Source: Rhodoplanes sp. (lineage in GTDB: Bacteria > Pseudomonadota > Alphaproteobacteria > Rhizobiales > Xanthobacteraceae). Taken from it: DNA of 64,000 bases. The position numbers were made by a program, and so were the translations under genes. Of the stretch, positions 25,826 to 34,640 are shown piece after piece. The stretch lies in assembly GCF_013377085.1 (NCBI RefSeq), contig NZ_JACAAX010000013.1, forward strand, positions 1 to 64,000. Direction: 5' to 3'. Position 1 is the stretch's first letter; each line of letters begins with the position of its first letter. The notes beneath the pieces are model-generated. The model did not search any database, was not told the DNA's origin, and saw only the letters and a list, made by a program, of their open reading frames with translations.

Positions 25826-26110
25826 TCTGCGTGATCACGACGGTCGGGTCGACCTCGCCTTCGGCGATGCGCTTCGAAACATCGTCGGTCCGGCGGCCGA
25901 CGAGAGCCCGGCCTGTGCGGATCGTCAGGTCCGCCTTCATCATCATGGCGAACGGTCACGTGTCGCGAACGCCGCGTTCGCAGACCGAGGCGTAACCGCC
26001 CCGGCACTGGTCGCATTTGCCGCAACAGATCGTGAACAACGCGACTGCGCGATCGGCGCCGTCAGCATCTTGCTTTCGGCGCCGGCCTCGACGATCTCGT
26101 CCGCGCGGAA
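25826..26110 (-). pseudogene. Remnant of a zinc-dependent alcohol/formaldehyde dehydrogenase
   Basis: Reading the minus strand, three pieces match one family in order. First comes DEIVEAGAESK (about 26103-26071). After a frame change follows ALFTICCGKCDQCRGGYASV plus CERG (about 26055-25984), holding the structural-zinc cysteines of medium-chain dehydrogenases. After an in-frame TGA at 25956-25958 comes ADLTIRTGRALVG and, further on, RIAEGEVDPTVVITQT (about 25934-25826), which resembles the C-terminal region of glutathione-independent formaldehyde dehydrogenase-like proteins. The 200 or so residues normally between the zinc loop and this C-terminal piece are gone. Half of a family B palindrome (gtcatggccgggctcgtccc) abuts the end at about 25803-25830. 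The gene is dead. Confidence 0.75.
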
Positions 26111-26453
26111 TCGGCGTCGCTCGCCGACAACTGAGACGCGCCGTGACGGCGTGGGACACTTCCCACGCAGGACTGTCGACGGATCAGCACTGTCGACGGT
26201 CAGACATACGGACGATCAGCACTATGGACGGATGTTGGAGAAGATCAGCGAGGCGGGGGGCGGACGAAGGCCCGGAGTCCCCACTCGCGGGCCGGAGGCA
26301 TCAAGTCCGCACGGTCTTTCCGTGCGTCTCGGCTCGCCCGTGCTTTCGGAAACGGAGATCGGGGCCAGTCCAGGCCCGGATCTCAGCTCAAATCTCGAAT
26401 ACATCGCCCGTGCAAAGCTCCGGCGAACCGCCGAAGCCCTGCTGGTCGGGCTC

Positions 26454-26762
26454 TCAGCGGCGCGAGTCGAGGGAGACGCCGAGCGAGTAGGCCTTCTGGC
26501 GGGTCGCGCCTTCGGTGCGCTTCAGCGCCTTTGCGATCTTCGCGGTCGGCAGCTTCTGCTTGGCGAGCCCCTTCAGCTCCTTCACGTCGTCCTTGGTCCA
26601 GCCGCGCCGCTTCGAAGCGCCGGCCTTCTTGGCGGTCGCCGCCGTCTTGCTGGCGGGCGCCTTCTTGACTGCGGCCGCCTTCTTGACTGCGGTCGCCTTC
26701 TTGGCGGCGGGGGCCTTCTTCTTGGGTGCGCTCGGACGCTTGGCGGTGGTCGCTCGTGCCAT
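26454..26762 (-). CDS. Histone-H1-like Lys/Ala-rich protein
   Basis: 102 residues. Residues 1-50 are a basic tail of repeated AKK/VKKA units (PKKKAPAAKK, VKKAAAVKKA), like the tails of bacterial H1 homologues, which bind DNA without sequence specificity. Residues about 52-102 form a compact region (GWTKDDVKELKGLAKQKLPT and following) predicted helical with a helix-turn-helix look. AAGGAG six bases upstream supports the start at 26762. Four TGCGGTC repeats lie just upstream. A nucleoid or stress role is likely but inferred. Confidence 0.85.
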   Translation of the reverse strand: MARATTAKRPSAPKKKAPAAKKATAVKKAAAVKKAPASKTAATAKKAGASKRRGWTKDDVKELKGLAKQKLPTAKIAKALKRTEGATRQKAYSLGVSLDSRR

Positions 26763-26801
26763 CGATGACTCCTTGATTATGGCTGGTTCCAAATTGCGCT
26801 G

Positions 26802-26855
26802 TTGCGGTCTTGCGATGTTGCGGTCGTCAATTTTGCGGTCTTCGGTGATGCGGTC
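26802..26855. repeat. Four 8-bp direct repeats upstream of the histone-like gene
   Basis: TTGCGGTC at 26802-26809, 26818-26825 and 26833-26840, then ATGCGGTC at 26848-26855: starts 16, 15 and 15 bp apart. They lie 40-93 bp upstream of the histone-like start codon. Such regular spacing, about one and a half helical turns, suggests binding of a multimeric regulator on alternating faces, or a small tandem duplication. The rest of the 428-bp gap to 27190 shows no gene. Confidence 0.6.
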
Positions 26856-27148
26856 CAGCGGTCCGCATCACGACACGATGAAACGCATGACGACCATCGC
26901 GCGGCTGCAAAGGAATGCTTCGGTTATCTCATCACGACGCGGATGTAAACCTTTCAGGTGTAATTCGTGGCGCGCGCCTCGTGAAAGAGGTCGGGCCGAA
27001 GCACGGCGTGACCTCTCTGGATGATCACCGGACCTGATCGTGATCGGGCTCGGCGCCGCTCGTCAGCCTTCGGGATTGCTCGGGTTCGCCTCGATAACGA
27101 TTTGTTAAGGCGCCGACATTGTTTCGTGATCACGTCCCGGCGCCGGGG

Positions 27149-27177
27149 CGCATCGGGCGGTCCAACCGCCCGATGCG
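27149..27177 (-). terminator. Strong hairpin downstream of the MetE-like gene
   Basis: Perfect 12-bp stem (cgcatcgggcgg / ccgcccgatgcg) with a 5-nt loop, 14 bases past the stop codon of the minus-strand MetE-like gene. There is no following U-tract, so intrinsic termination may be imperfect; it could equally protect the mRNA end. Confidence 0.6.
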
Positions 27178-27190
27178 AGACGCTACCTGA

Positions 27191-28207
27191 TCAGCAGCGG
27201 CCCTCGAACAGGTCGCGGCCGCGCACCAGGGCCCGCATCTTGCCGTCCGCCATGTTGCGCTTCAGCATCCAGAACCCGCAGTCCGGATGAATGTAGCGCA
27301 CGCGCCCCGGCCCGAGCAGCGCGGCGGCCCGCTCCAGGCTGCGCGCGATCGTCTCGGCGGATTCGATCTCGGTTCGCTTGATGTCGACGACGCCGAGGCC
27401 CATGCCGATGTCGCTCCGCAGCTCCTTGAACGCGGCGAGCTCCTCGACCGGGCGGTGCGCGTTCTCCATGACGATATGGTCGACATGCAGGCTGTTCAGG
27501 TAGTTCAGCAGCCGGTCCCAGCCGCCGCGCTGGATCGACTGCCCGCCATAGTTGCCGAAGCACAGATGCACGGCGGCCTTGCCCTTGATGCAGTCGAGCA
27601 CGCGGTTGGCGGCGGCCGCGGCCCACTCCCATTCCTCCGGATGCCCGGGCAGATTGGCCTCGTCGAGTTGCACCACGTCGGCGTCGATATGCTGCACCTG
27701 CTCGGCCAGCACGTCGGCGATCGCCATGGCGATGGCGGCCCGGTCGTTTCCGTAGTGGCGGTCGAGCAGCGTCTTCGACAGCATGTGCGGGCCCGTGACC
27801 GTGAACTTGAACGGCTTGTCGGTGAGCCGGCGCGCCCGCGTGCAGGCGTCGGGCAGGTCGAGCGTGCCGCTGCCGATCGGCCCGTCGATCACGCCGGGCG
27901 GGCGCGTGCGGAAGCTCATGCCGGCCTCGCCCCGGTAGGCGAGCAGCTCCTGGAAGGTCGCATCGCGCCGGATGCCGCTCATCGGCGTGGTGAAATACTC
28001 GATCATGCCGTTGGTCTCGGGATGATCGAGGTCGAAGCGGTAGAGCTCGCCGTCGCAGACCAGATCGAGCCCGGCCTCCTCCTGGGTGGCGAGCACCACC
28101 CGCGTGGCGTCGAGCAGAGCTTGCTCGGACGGCGCCTGGATCAGCCAGTCGGGCACCGGATAGGAGCCGACCGTGGTGGTGAGAATGCGGGGCGGGGCGG
28201 CGGTCAT
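27191..28207 (-). CDS. Stand-alone MetE-like C-terminal catalytic domain protein (COG0620-type)
   Basis: 338-residue protein equal to the catalytic half of cobalamin-independent methionine synthase, without the N-terminal half. Zinc-ligand candidates are His214 and Cys216 (HLCFGNYGG), Glu248 and Cys310 (HPDCGFWML). The N-terminal TTVGSYPVPDW is typical of the core-MetE group. Such short proteins use methyl donors other than polyglutamyl-methyltetrahydrofolate, often small molecules. No B12 riboswitch precedes it. It is the last of three same-strand genes with a binding protein and a hydroxyacid dehydrogenase, which hints at catabolism of a methylated compound. Confidence 0.85.
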   Translation of the reverse strand: MTAAPPRILTTTVGSYPVPDWLIQAPSEQALLDATRVVLATQEEAGLDLVCDGELYRFDLDHPETNGMIEYFTTPMSGIRRDATFQELLAYRGEAGMSFRTRPPGVIDGPIGSGTLDLPDACTRARRLTDKPFKFTVTGPHMLSKTLLDRHYGNDRAAIAMAIADVLAEQVQHIDADVVQLDEANLPGHPEEWEWAAAAANRVLDCIKGKAAVHLCFGNYGGQSIQRGGWDRLLNYLNSLHVDHIVMENAHRPVEELAAFKELRSDIGMGLGVVDIKRTEIESAETIARSLERAAALLGPGRVRYIHPDCGFWMLKRNMADGKMRALVRGRDLFEGRC

Positions 28208-28330
28208 CGGTTGCAGTCCTCGGGACAGTGAGAGGGATCGCGGCGAGTGAGGGGGGGCGGGGAGGGAGCGGCACGACCGCGCCGCCGCCGCGCCCGCGCA
28301 GGACGCGGACGCGGCGGGCGGCCTGCGGGC

Positions 28331-29335
28331 TCAGTTCGGCAGGAAGTCGAGGATGACGAAGTCGCGCGCCCGGGCCGGCGCAGTCTTGTCGAGCCCGCCA
28401 TACTCGGAGAGCATCGTGAGCGAGTCGGCGATGCTCTCCGGGCTCACGCGGAACGGGCGGAGCGATTGGGTCTCCGCCGTGTGGTAGAGCGGGATGGTCA
28501 GCTTGAGCCCCCTGATCAGGGAGTCGCGGTCGCCCGCCTTGATGTTGGCCTTCAGCATCGCGTCGACGGCGGCCTCCGGGTTCTTCTCGGCCTCCTCGAC
28601 GGCGCGTGTCGCGGCCCGCATGAAGCGCCGCACGAGGTCGCTCTTGGCCGTGACGGTCTCCTTGGAGGCGATGATGCTGGAGCTGACCAGGTTCACGCCG
28701 TAGTCCGAGAACGGGATCACGTGCACGGGCTTCTTGGTGGCGTTCTCGATCCGCATGTTCTGGTCCATCAGGTAGCCCAGCATGAGGTCGACCTGGCCGT
28801 TGATCACGGCGTTGAGCTTGGTCTGCATGTCGCCGCCGATCACCTTGACGTCGCTTTCGCTCAGCCCGGTCTTCTTGAGCAGCAGCGGCCATACCTGGGA
28901 CAGCGAATCCCCGGGGGTGAGCGCGACCGTGCGGCCCCGCATGTCTTGCGGCGTGCGGATGTTGCGCTCGGAAAGCCCCATCACGGCCATCGGGCTCTTC
29001 TGCAGCAGCACGCCGATCACCACCACGGGGGCGCCGACCGCGGCGGCCTTCACGGCGGAGGAGAGATCGGCATAGCCGAACGTCACCGTGCCGGCCGCGA
29101 CCGCCTGCACGGTCGGCGTCGAGCCGCGGCCCTCCTGGATGTCGAGGTCGATGCCTTCCTGGGCGAAATAGCCGCGCTCGCGCCCGAGGAAGAACGGCGC
29201 ATGCTCGCTGTACAGATACCAGTTGAGCAGCAGGCTCACCTTCTCCGGTGGGGCTGCCGGTTGCTGCGCCTGTGCCGAGGTCAAGCCGGCCAGCGCGACC
29301 ATGCCGGCCGCGAGCCAACACGCGATCCTGCTCAC
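28331..29335 (-). CDS. NMT1/THI5-like ABC transporter substrate-binding protein
   Basis: 334 residues with a Sec signal peptide (VSRIACWLAAGMVALAGLTS, cleavage after AQA). The mature start LLLNWYLYSEHAPFFLGRER and GYFAQEGIDLDI is the signature of the SsuA/ThiY/NMT1 group, which binds aliphatic sulfonates, pyrimidines and similar small molecules. The GTG at 29335 is supported by GGGAGG seven bases upstream. No permease or ATPase gene is adjacent, so it must share a membrane complex encoded elsewhere. It sits between the dehydrogenase and the MetE-like gene. Confidence 0.87.
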   Translation of the reverse strand: MSRIACWLAAGMVALAGLTSAQAQQPAAPPEKVSLLLNWYLYSEHAPFFLGRERGYFAQEGIDLDIQEGRGSTPTVQAVAAGTVTFGYADLSSAVKAAAVGAPVVVIGVLLQKSPMAVMGLSERNIRTPQDMRGRTVALTPGDSLSQVWPLLLKKTGLSESDVKVIGGDMQTKLNAVINGQVDLMLGYLMDQNMRIENATKKPVHVIPFSDYGVNLVSSSIIASKETVTAKSDLVRRFMRAATRAVEEAEKNPEAAVDAMLKANIKAGDRDSLIRGLKLTIPLYHTAETQSLRPFRVSPESIADSLTMLSEYGGLDKTAPARARDFVILDFLPN

Positions 29336-29469
29336 GATGTCCTCCCGATGTTTTATGGAGATTGCAACGGATGGGCTGAAACGGCGCCAGAATGCACGGT
29401 TCCGAATCGTTCGCCAAGTCGTGACGGCCGCCGGAGCGGCCGTCGCCGTGGCGAGGTCCGACCAGCCGG

Positions 29470-30438
29470 TCACGCGCCGAGGGCGGAGACGTCGACCGGC
29501 GTCGCGAAGGGACGCCCCTTCACGGCGCGCCGTGCATTGTCGGCGCAGACTGCTGCCAGGCGGCCAGTCAGCGCCCGGCTGCCGATGCCGGCGAGATGCG
29601 GCGTGACGATCAGGTTGTCGATCGTCCACAGCGGGCTGTCGGCCGGCAGCGGCTCGCGCTCGAACACATCGAGCCCGGCGCCGCCGAGACGCCCGTCGAG
29701 CAGCGCGGCGGCGAGGGCCGCCTGGTCGACCGTGTCGCCGCGCCCGACATTGACGAGGAGCGCGCCGGGGGGCAGCAGCGCGAGCCGGGCCGCATCGAGA
29801 AATCCACGCGTCTCCGGTGTCGACGGCAGCACGGCGATGACGGCGTCGGCGCGCGGCAGCACCTGTGCGATCTCGTCGACCGTCGCGAACTCGTCGGCGT
29901 CGGGGTGATTGCGCCTGGTGCGGGCGACCGCGATCACATGCGCGTCGAAGGCCTTCAGGCGTCGGGCGATCTGCTGGCCGATGGCGCCGAAGCCGAGCAG
30001 AGCCACGGTCGAGGCCTCGAGCGAGCACATGCGCGGCCGCAGCTCGGCATTGGCCCAGCGACGCTCGCGCTGCGCTGCGAACGCACCGGGAATCTGGCGC
30101 ACCAGCGCGGCGAGCAGCGTCACGGCATGCTCGGCGACGGTCGGGGCCCAGGCGGCGGCCGAATTGGTGACGACGACGTTCGCGGGCGGCGCGAAGCGCA
30201 GCAGCGGGTCGACGCCCGAGGAGACGAAATGGATCCAGCCGAGCTTGGGCGCTGCCGCCACCGCATCGGCGGTCGCCTGGTCGTAGAGGCTCGCCATCAC
30301 GGCGAGGGCGTCGGCGGAGGCGAGCGCGGCGCGCAGCGCGTCCTTGTCGCCGGCCACCACGGGGGCGACGCCGGGCACGGCCCGCAGCGCGTCGACAAAG
30401 GCCTCGGCGCCGTAAGGCACGTGAAGGGCGATCCTCAT
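29470..30438 (-). CDS. D-2-hydroxyacid dehydrogenase, NAD-binding
   Basis: 322 residues. The nucleotide motif GFGAIGQQIA lies at about residues 146-155, followed by the catalytic region GRGDTVDQAAL, and the His in TPHLAG (about 281) completes the Arg/Glu/His set of the family. I chose MRIALHVPYG at 30438 with GAGGAAA upstream. It reduces a 2-keto acid or oxidises a D-2-hydroxyacid; phosphonate- or glyoxylate-type subgroups are possible. It is the first gene of the three-gene minus-strand set. A perfect 9-bp hairpin (29423-29444) lies between it and the binding-protein gene. Confidence 0.88.
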   Translation of the reverse strand: MRIALHVPYGAEAFVDALRAVPGVAPVVAGDKDALRAALASADALAVMASLYDQATADAVAAAPKLGWIHFVSSGVDPLLRFAPPANVVVTNSAAAWAPTVAEHAVTLLAALVRQIPGAFAAQRERRWANAELRPRMCSLEASTVALLGFGAIGQQIARRLKAFDAHVIAVARTRRNHPDADEFATVDEIAQVLPRADAVIAVLPSTPETRGFLDAARLALLPPGALLVNVGRGDTVDQAALAAALLDGRLGGAGLDVFEREPLPADSPLWTIDNLIVTPHLAGIGSRALTGRLAAVCADNARRAVKGRPFATPVDVSALGA

Positions 30439-30655
30439 CAGGCTTTCCTCATCGATGATGCGTTCAGGTTCCGCCTCGTCCGCAGAGGCGTCAGGGATGA
30501 TCTGCCGCAGCCGCCGCATGAGGCCTCGGCCGCTTGCTGCGGAGCAGCAACACCTATCAGCAGGCAGCAGAAGAGAAGATCCGGCTCGTTCTGATTCAGC
30601 CTGCCTCTGCTAGCATATCGCCGCGCGTTCGGTACGCGCGACGAAGGAGAATAGC

Positions 30656-31810
30656 ATGCTGTTCGGACGATGCGATTGTGCACCGGGATCGGCGACATTG
30701 TCGCGACGCGGTGTGTTGTGCGCGGGCGGCGCGGGCTTCGTGTCGGCCCTGGTCGCCACGCTGGTCGGTCAGGCGCGGACGGCTCGCGCGCAGGCGCTCG
30801 CCGGGCCCGTGCCCGAGGTCGATCGGCTGGCGGTCCGCATCGTCACCGACAACATCGTCGTCCAGTTCGTGCCGGGGCAGTCGCTCCCGGGATTGCGGGT
30901 GGAGCGGGCGGCCGGCAACCAGTCTCCCGACCGGCCGCCGCGGACTGCGCTCGCCGGCGAGTGGGGGCTCGCAATGCACGCGGAATCACAGCGCGGCAGC
31001 GAGGTTCGCCACGTGCTGGTCGACTTCGGCTACACGCCGGAGACGCTGCTCAACAACCTCGACATCCTGAAGATCGACCCGGCGCGCTTCGACGCGCTGG
31101 TGCTGAGCCATGGGCACTACGACCATTTCGGCGGCCTCACCGGGTTCCTGGCGGCCAACAAGGGCCGTCTCAAGCGGCGCCTGCCGTTCTTCGTCGGCGG
31201 CGAGGATGCGTTCTGCGTCCGGACGAGCTCGATCGGCGGCCAGTTCGGGGCGCTCGACCGGCAGGCGATCACGGATGCGGATCTCGCCTTGATGCTGACC
31301 GATGGCCCCGCCGTGGTGGCCGACCATGCCTTCACGACCGGCCGGATCGTGCAACGCACCTTCGAGAAGCCATTGCAGCCCACCCGCGAGAAGGTCGGCG
31401 TGACGAACGGCTTCGGCTGTTTCCCCGAGCGGGTGTCGCCCGCCAAGGCGACCGGCGACTACGTGCCCGACGACTTCGACCATGAGATCGCCACCAACTA
31501 CGTGGTCCGGGACAAGGGGCTGGTGGTGCTGACCTCGTGCAGCCACCGCGGCGTCCTCAATGCCGTCCGGCAGGCCCAGGAGGCCTCGGGCGTCAGCCGG
31601 GTGCATGCGGTGATCGGCGGCTTCCATCTGGTTCCGCCGCTGAGCGACGTCTATTTCCGCGACGTCGTGACGGCCTTCAAGGAGCTCGATCCCGACTTCC
31701 TGCTGCCGGGGCACTGCTCGGGCGACGCCTTCTACGACATCCTCCGCCGCGAGCTGCCGAGCAAGGTCGTCCGTTCGGCGGTCGGCACACGTTTCGTCTT
31801 CGGCGCCTGA
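30656..31810 (+). CDS. Metallo-beta-lactamase-fold hydrolase with Tat-type leader
   Basis: 384 residues. SRRGVLCAGG near the N terminus followed by a hydrophobic stretch and ARAQA is a probable Tat signal. The metal motif SHGHYDHFGG places His152, His154, Asp156 and His157, and further ligands appear in SCSHRG and near the C-terminal PGHCSGD. The layout resembles MBL proteins annotated as dihydropteroate/beta-ribofuranosylaminobenzene-type hydrolases, but export makes that role unlikely. It is divergent from the dehydrogenase gene, with 217 bp between, and is followed by an Lrp-type regulator. Substrate unknown. Confidence 0.85.
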   Translation: MLFGRCDCAPGSATLSRRGVLCAGGAGFVSALVATLVGQARTARAQALAGPVPEVDRLAVRIVTDNIVVQFVPGQSLPGLRVERAAGNQSPDRPPRTALAGEWGLAMHAESQRGSEVRHVLVDFGYTPETLLNNLDILKIDPARFDALVLSHGHYDHFGGLTGFLAANKGRLKRRLPFFVGGEDAFCVRTSSIGGQFGALDRQAITDADLALMLTDGPAVVADHAFTTGRIVQRTFEKPLQPTREKVGVTNGFGCFPERVSPAKATGDYVPDDFDHEIATNYVVRDKGLVVLTSCSHRGVLNAVRQAQEASGVSRVHAVIGGFHLVPPLSDVYFRDVVTAFKELDPDFLLPGHCSGDAFYDILRRELPSKVVRSAVGTRFVFGA

Positions 31811-31890
31811 CCGCGACATGTCTGCCCGGCGGGCCACGCCGGGCCCGCCGGAACCATCGCTCTTGCCTTTTGAAGAGAAATATTTTTTAC

Positions 31891-31914
31891 TCAGGCACGT
31901 TAAATGACGTGCTG
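31891..31914. promoter_or_regulatory. Imperfect palindrome upstream of the Lrp-type gene
   Basis: tcaggcacgt-taaatg-acgtgctga: arms of 9-10 bp with one bulged base, in an AT-rich stretch (atattttttactcagg) 26 bp before the regulator start. It is a plausible auto-regulatory operator for the Lrp/AsnC protein. Alternatively it is a weak terminator of the preceding gene, but the poly-T lies upstream rather than downstream of the stem. Confidence 0.45.
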
Positions 31915-31939
31915 AAGAAAATCTATTCTGCAAGAGCGA

Positions 31940-32482
31940 ATGTTCATGAAACAAGATGTCACAAAACCGCAGGTCCGCAAGGTGGACGCGGTGGATCGTC
32001 GGATCCTCACGGTGCTGCAGCGCGACGCCAGCATCACCCTGGCCGCTCTGGCCAAGCAGGTGCACCTGTCGCAGACGCCGTGCTGGAAGCGCATCCAGCG
32101 GCTGGAGGCCGACGGGGTGATCACCGGGCGGGTCGCGCTGGTGTCGCCCGAGAAGATCGGGCTCGGCCTCACGGTGTTCGTCTCGATCGAGACCAGCGAC
32201 CATTCGAAGGAATGGCTCGACACGTTCGCGGCGTCGATCTCGTCGCTGCCGGAGGTCATGGACGTGTACCGGATGGCCGGCGACGTCGATTACATGCTGC
32301 GCGTCGTGGTGGCCGACATGGGCGCCTACGACACCTTCTACAAGAAGCTGATCGAGACGGTGCCGCTCAAGAACGTCACCTCGCGCTTCGCCATGGAGCG
32401 GATCAAGTCGAGCACCGCCTATCCGGTGCCCGGCCCGCCGGCCGAGGCCCGCCCGCCGGCGCGCACGCCCGCGTTTGCGTGA
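31940..32482 (+). CDS. Lrp/AsnC-family transcriptional regulator
   Basis: 180 residues. N-terminal winged helix-turn-helix (RRILTVLQRDASITLAALAK, then VHLSQTPCWKRIQRLEADGV) at about residues 20-65, and a C-terminal RAM ligand-binding fold with VYRMAGDVDYMLRVVV. A proline-rich tail of 20 residues is not part of the fold. Members usually respond to amino acids and regulate transport or catabolism of one of them. The start could be M1 or M3 (MFMKQD). It is 129 bp downstream of the MBL-fold gene and may regulate that gene or itself. Confidence 0.92.
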   Translation: MFMKQDVTKPQVRKVDAVDRRILTVLQRDASITLAALAKQVHLSQTPCWKRIQRLEADGVITGRVALVSPEKIGLGLTVFVSIETSDHSKEWLDTFAASISSLPEVMDVYRMAGDVDYMLRVVVADMGAYDTFYKKLIETVPLKNVTSRFAMERIKSSTAYPVPGPPAEARPPARTPAFA

Positions 32483-32529
32483 GGCGATCACGGCTGTCCG
32501 GTCCGGCCGCCGTTCCGGTCTCCGGGCTC

Positions 32530-33272
32530 CTACTCGGCAAAGCGGAACCTGATCACCACGGCGCCGGAGAAGAGCTCGCCCGGCGGCCGGGGCAGCGCGG
32601 CAGCCGTCACCATGTGGATTGCGGCGGCGTCCAGCGCATCGTCTCCCGATGACTGCGTGATCGCGTGACTCACCACCCGCCCGGTCCGGTCGACCCGGAA
32701 CGACACGGTGACCATTCCCCGGGCGCCGCGCCGGCGCGCCCCGGCCGGATAGTGCTTGCCGCGATTGATCGCCGCCGAGACCAGCGCGGCGTAGCGGGCC
32801 TCGGCGGCATGGGAGGAGTCGAGCCTGGCGTCCTCGGCGCCGATGCGCTGCGCCGATGCGGTCGCTGGCGGTGCGGTCGGGGCCGCGGTCCCGGCCGCTG
32901 CGACGGCCGGCGTCTCCGGCGTGATCTGCTCGACGAGCGTCGTCTGCTCCGGCTGCGGCGCTTCCGGCTCGCGCGTGGGCTGCAGCGGGAGCTGATCGGG
33001 CGGTGTGGGCTCGGCCGCCGAACGCGGGACGTTCGGCTGCTGCTGCGGTGCCGGCGGCGCCTCGCTCGGCTGGGCGGCAATCTGGTCCGGCACCGGCAGC
33101 GCCTTCGCGTCGAGCGCGATCTCGCCGCGGGCGACGACGCCGATCTCGAGGCGATCGGGGGCCGCGTCCCCGGGGGCCGGAAGGCGCACCAGGCCGCCGA
33201 ACGCCACCGCATGCACGGCCGACACGACGACCAGCGCGGCCACGCGGAGCGCAGGCGGCCGCAGCCGCGCCG

Positions 33273-33276
<4 letters not shown>
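32530..33276 (-). CDS. tonB: TonB-family energy transducer
   Basis: 248 residues: one N-terminal membrane anchor (about residues 10-30), a Pro/Glu/Gln-rich periplasmic spacer (about 60-140), and a C-terminal TonB fold (about 160-248) with [20 protein letters not shown] and the end VVIRFRFAE. It transmits proton-motive force from ExbB/ExbD to the outer-membrane receptor. The start overlaps exbD by four bases. Last gene of the copper-receptor cluster, convergent with the Lrp gene. Confidence 0.9.
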
Positions 33277-33719
<443 letters not shown>

Positions 33720-33722
33720 GAA

Positions 33723-34364
33723 TCACCGGCGCGGCGCGGCGAGCGGCGCCGCCGAGGTGGCCGCCGCTGCGCGCTCTTCGATCAGAGTTGCGAGGGTGCG
33801 GCCGCGGCGGGCGAACGCCGTGCCGAGCCAGTTGTAGGCGGCGGAGGCGGGAATCGCCGCGGCGAGGCCGTAGGCGGTCGCGGCCAGCGCCTCGGCGATG
33901 CCGGGTGCGACGATCGCGAGGCTCGTCTCCTTGGCCTCGGCGATGCCGGCGAAGCTCGCCATGATGCCCCATACGGTGCCGAACAGGCCGACGAACGGGG
34001 CGACCGACGAGACGACGGCGAGATTGGGCAGGCCGCGCTCGGCGTCGGCGAGCAGGGTGCGGGCCGCCCGCGTCATCGTCTCGGCGAGACGCCGCCTCGC
34101 CTCCCCGGGCGGCTCGCCGGCAAGCAGCGTCGCGGCGCCGGCCGCAGTCGGCGCGAAGACCGGCGACAGCAGCGTGGGGCCGCCGTCGTCGCCGGCGGTG
34201 CGCTCGGCGCGCAGCGCGCCGTCGAGGCGGCGAAGCACGACGATCGACTCGACGACGACGACCCAGCACCACACCGAGGCGGCGAGCAGCACGATCATCA
34301 CGCCCTTGACGACCGGGCCGGCCTGCACGAACAGGCCCCAGGGCGACAGCGTCACGATATCCAT
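33723..34364 (-). CDS. exbB: Biopolymer transport protein ExbB (MotA/TolQ/ExbB family)
   Basis: 213 residues with three helices. The conserved pore region reads [20 protein letters not shown] (about residues 115-134) and the third helix [21 protein letters not shown] chose [10 protein letters not shown] at 34364; the extension upstream runs through a dispersed repeat and looks non-coding. It is first of the exbB-exbD-tonB set and lies 276 bp from the receptor gene, a gap that contains a family A palindrome. Confidence 0.94.
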   Translation of the reverse strand: MDIVTLSPWGLFVQAGPVVKGVMIVLLAASVWCWVVVVESIVVLRRLDGALRAERTAGDDGGPTLLSPVFAPTAAGAATLLAGEPPGEARRRLAETMTRAARTLLADAERGLPNLAVVSSVAPFVGLFGTVWGIMASFAGIAEAKETSLAIVAPGIAEALAATAYGLAAAIPASAAYNWLGTAFARRGRTLATLIEERAAAATSAAPLAAPRR

Positions 34365-34407
34365 TCTTGCGCGCCTCTGATACGGGACCCGGTTGATCCC
34401 TTCGGTG

Positions 34408-34573
34408 GTCATTCCAGGACGGCGCACCGATCCCGGGTCTACCCGGGATCGGCACCGTATGGTGCCGAAGTCGGCAGCAGCCGACTTCGGAGCGCCGGAC
34501 CCGGAATCCAGCCACGTCCTCGGCATCCGTTGCTGGATTGCGGGTTCGCACCTCCGGTGCGCCCCGGAATGAC
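34408..34573. repeat. Dispersed palindromic repeat, family A copy 3
   Basis: About 166 bp. Outer arms gtcattccagg / ccccggaatgac, with additional inner palindromes (gatcccgggtctacccgggatc and gccgaagtcggcagcagccg). It is longer than the copies at 1146 and 11079 because of these extra inner hairpins. It lies between the receptor gene and exbB, so it may end or attenuate the receptor transcript. Confidence 0.8.
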
Positions 34574-34640
34574 GACGAACGGATTTCGTATGCGATGGAG
34601 GCCGGCCGCGGGCGGGCGCCCGGGCCGGCCTCCGGGCTGA

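Noticed and set aside
28208-28330. B12 riboswitch ahead of the MetE-like gene
   Set aside because: metE genes often carry one, but none of the conserved blocks seen at 1335-1535 occurs in this 123-bp stretch.
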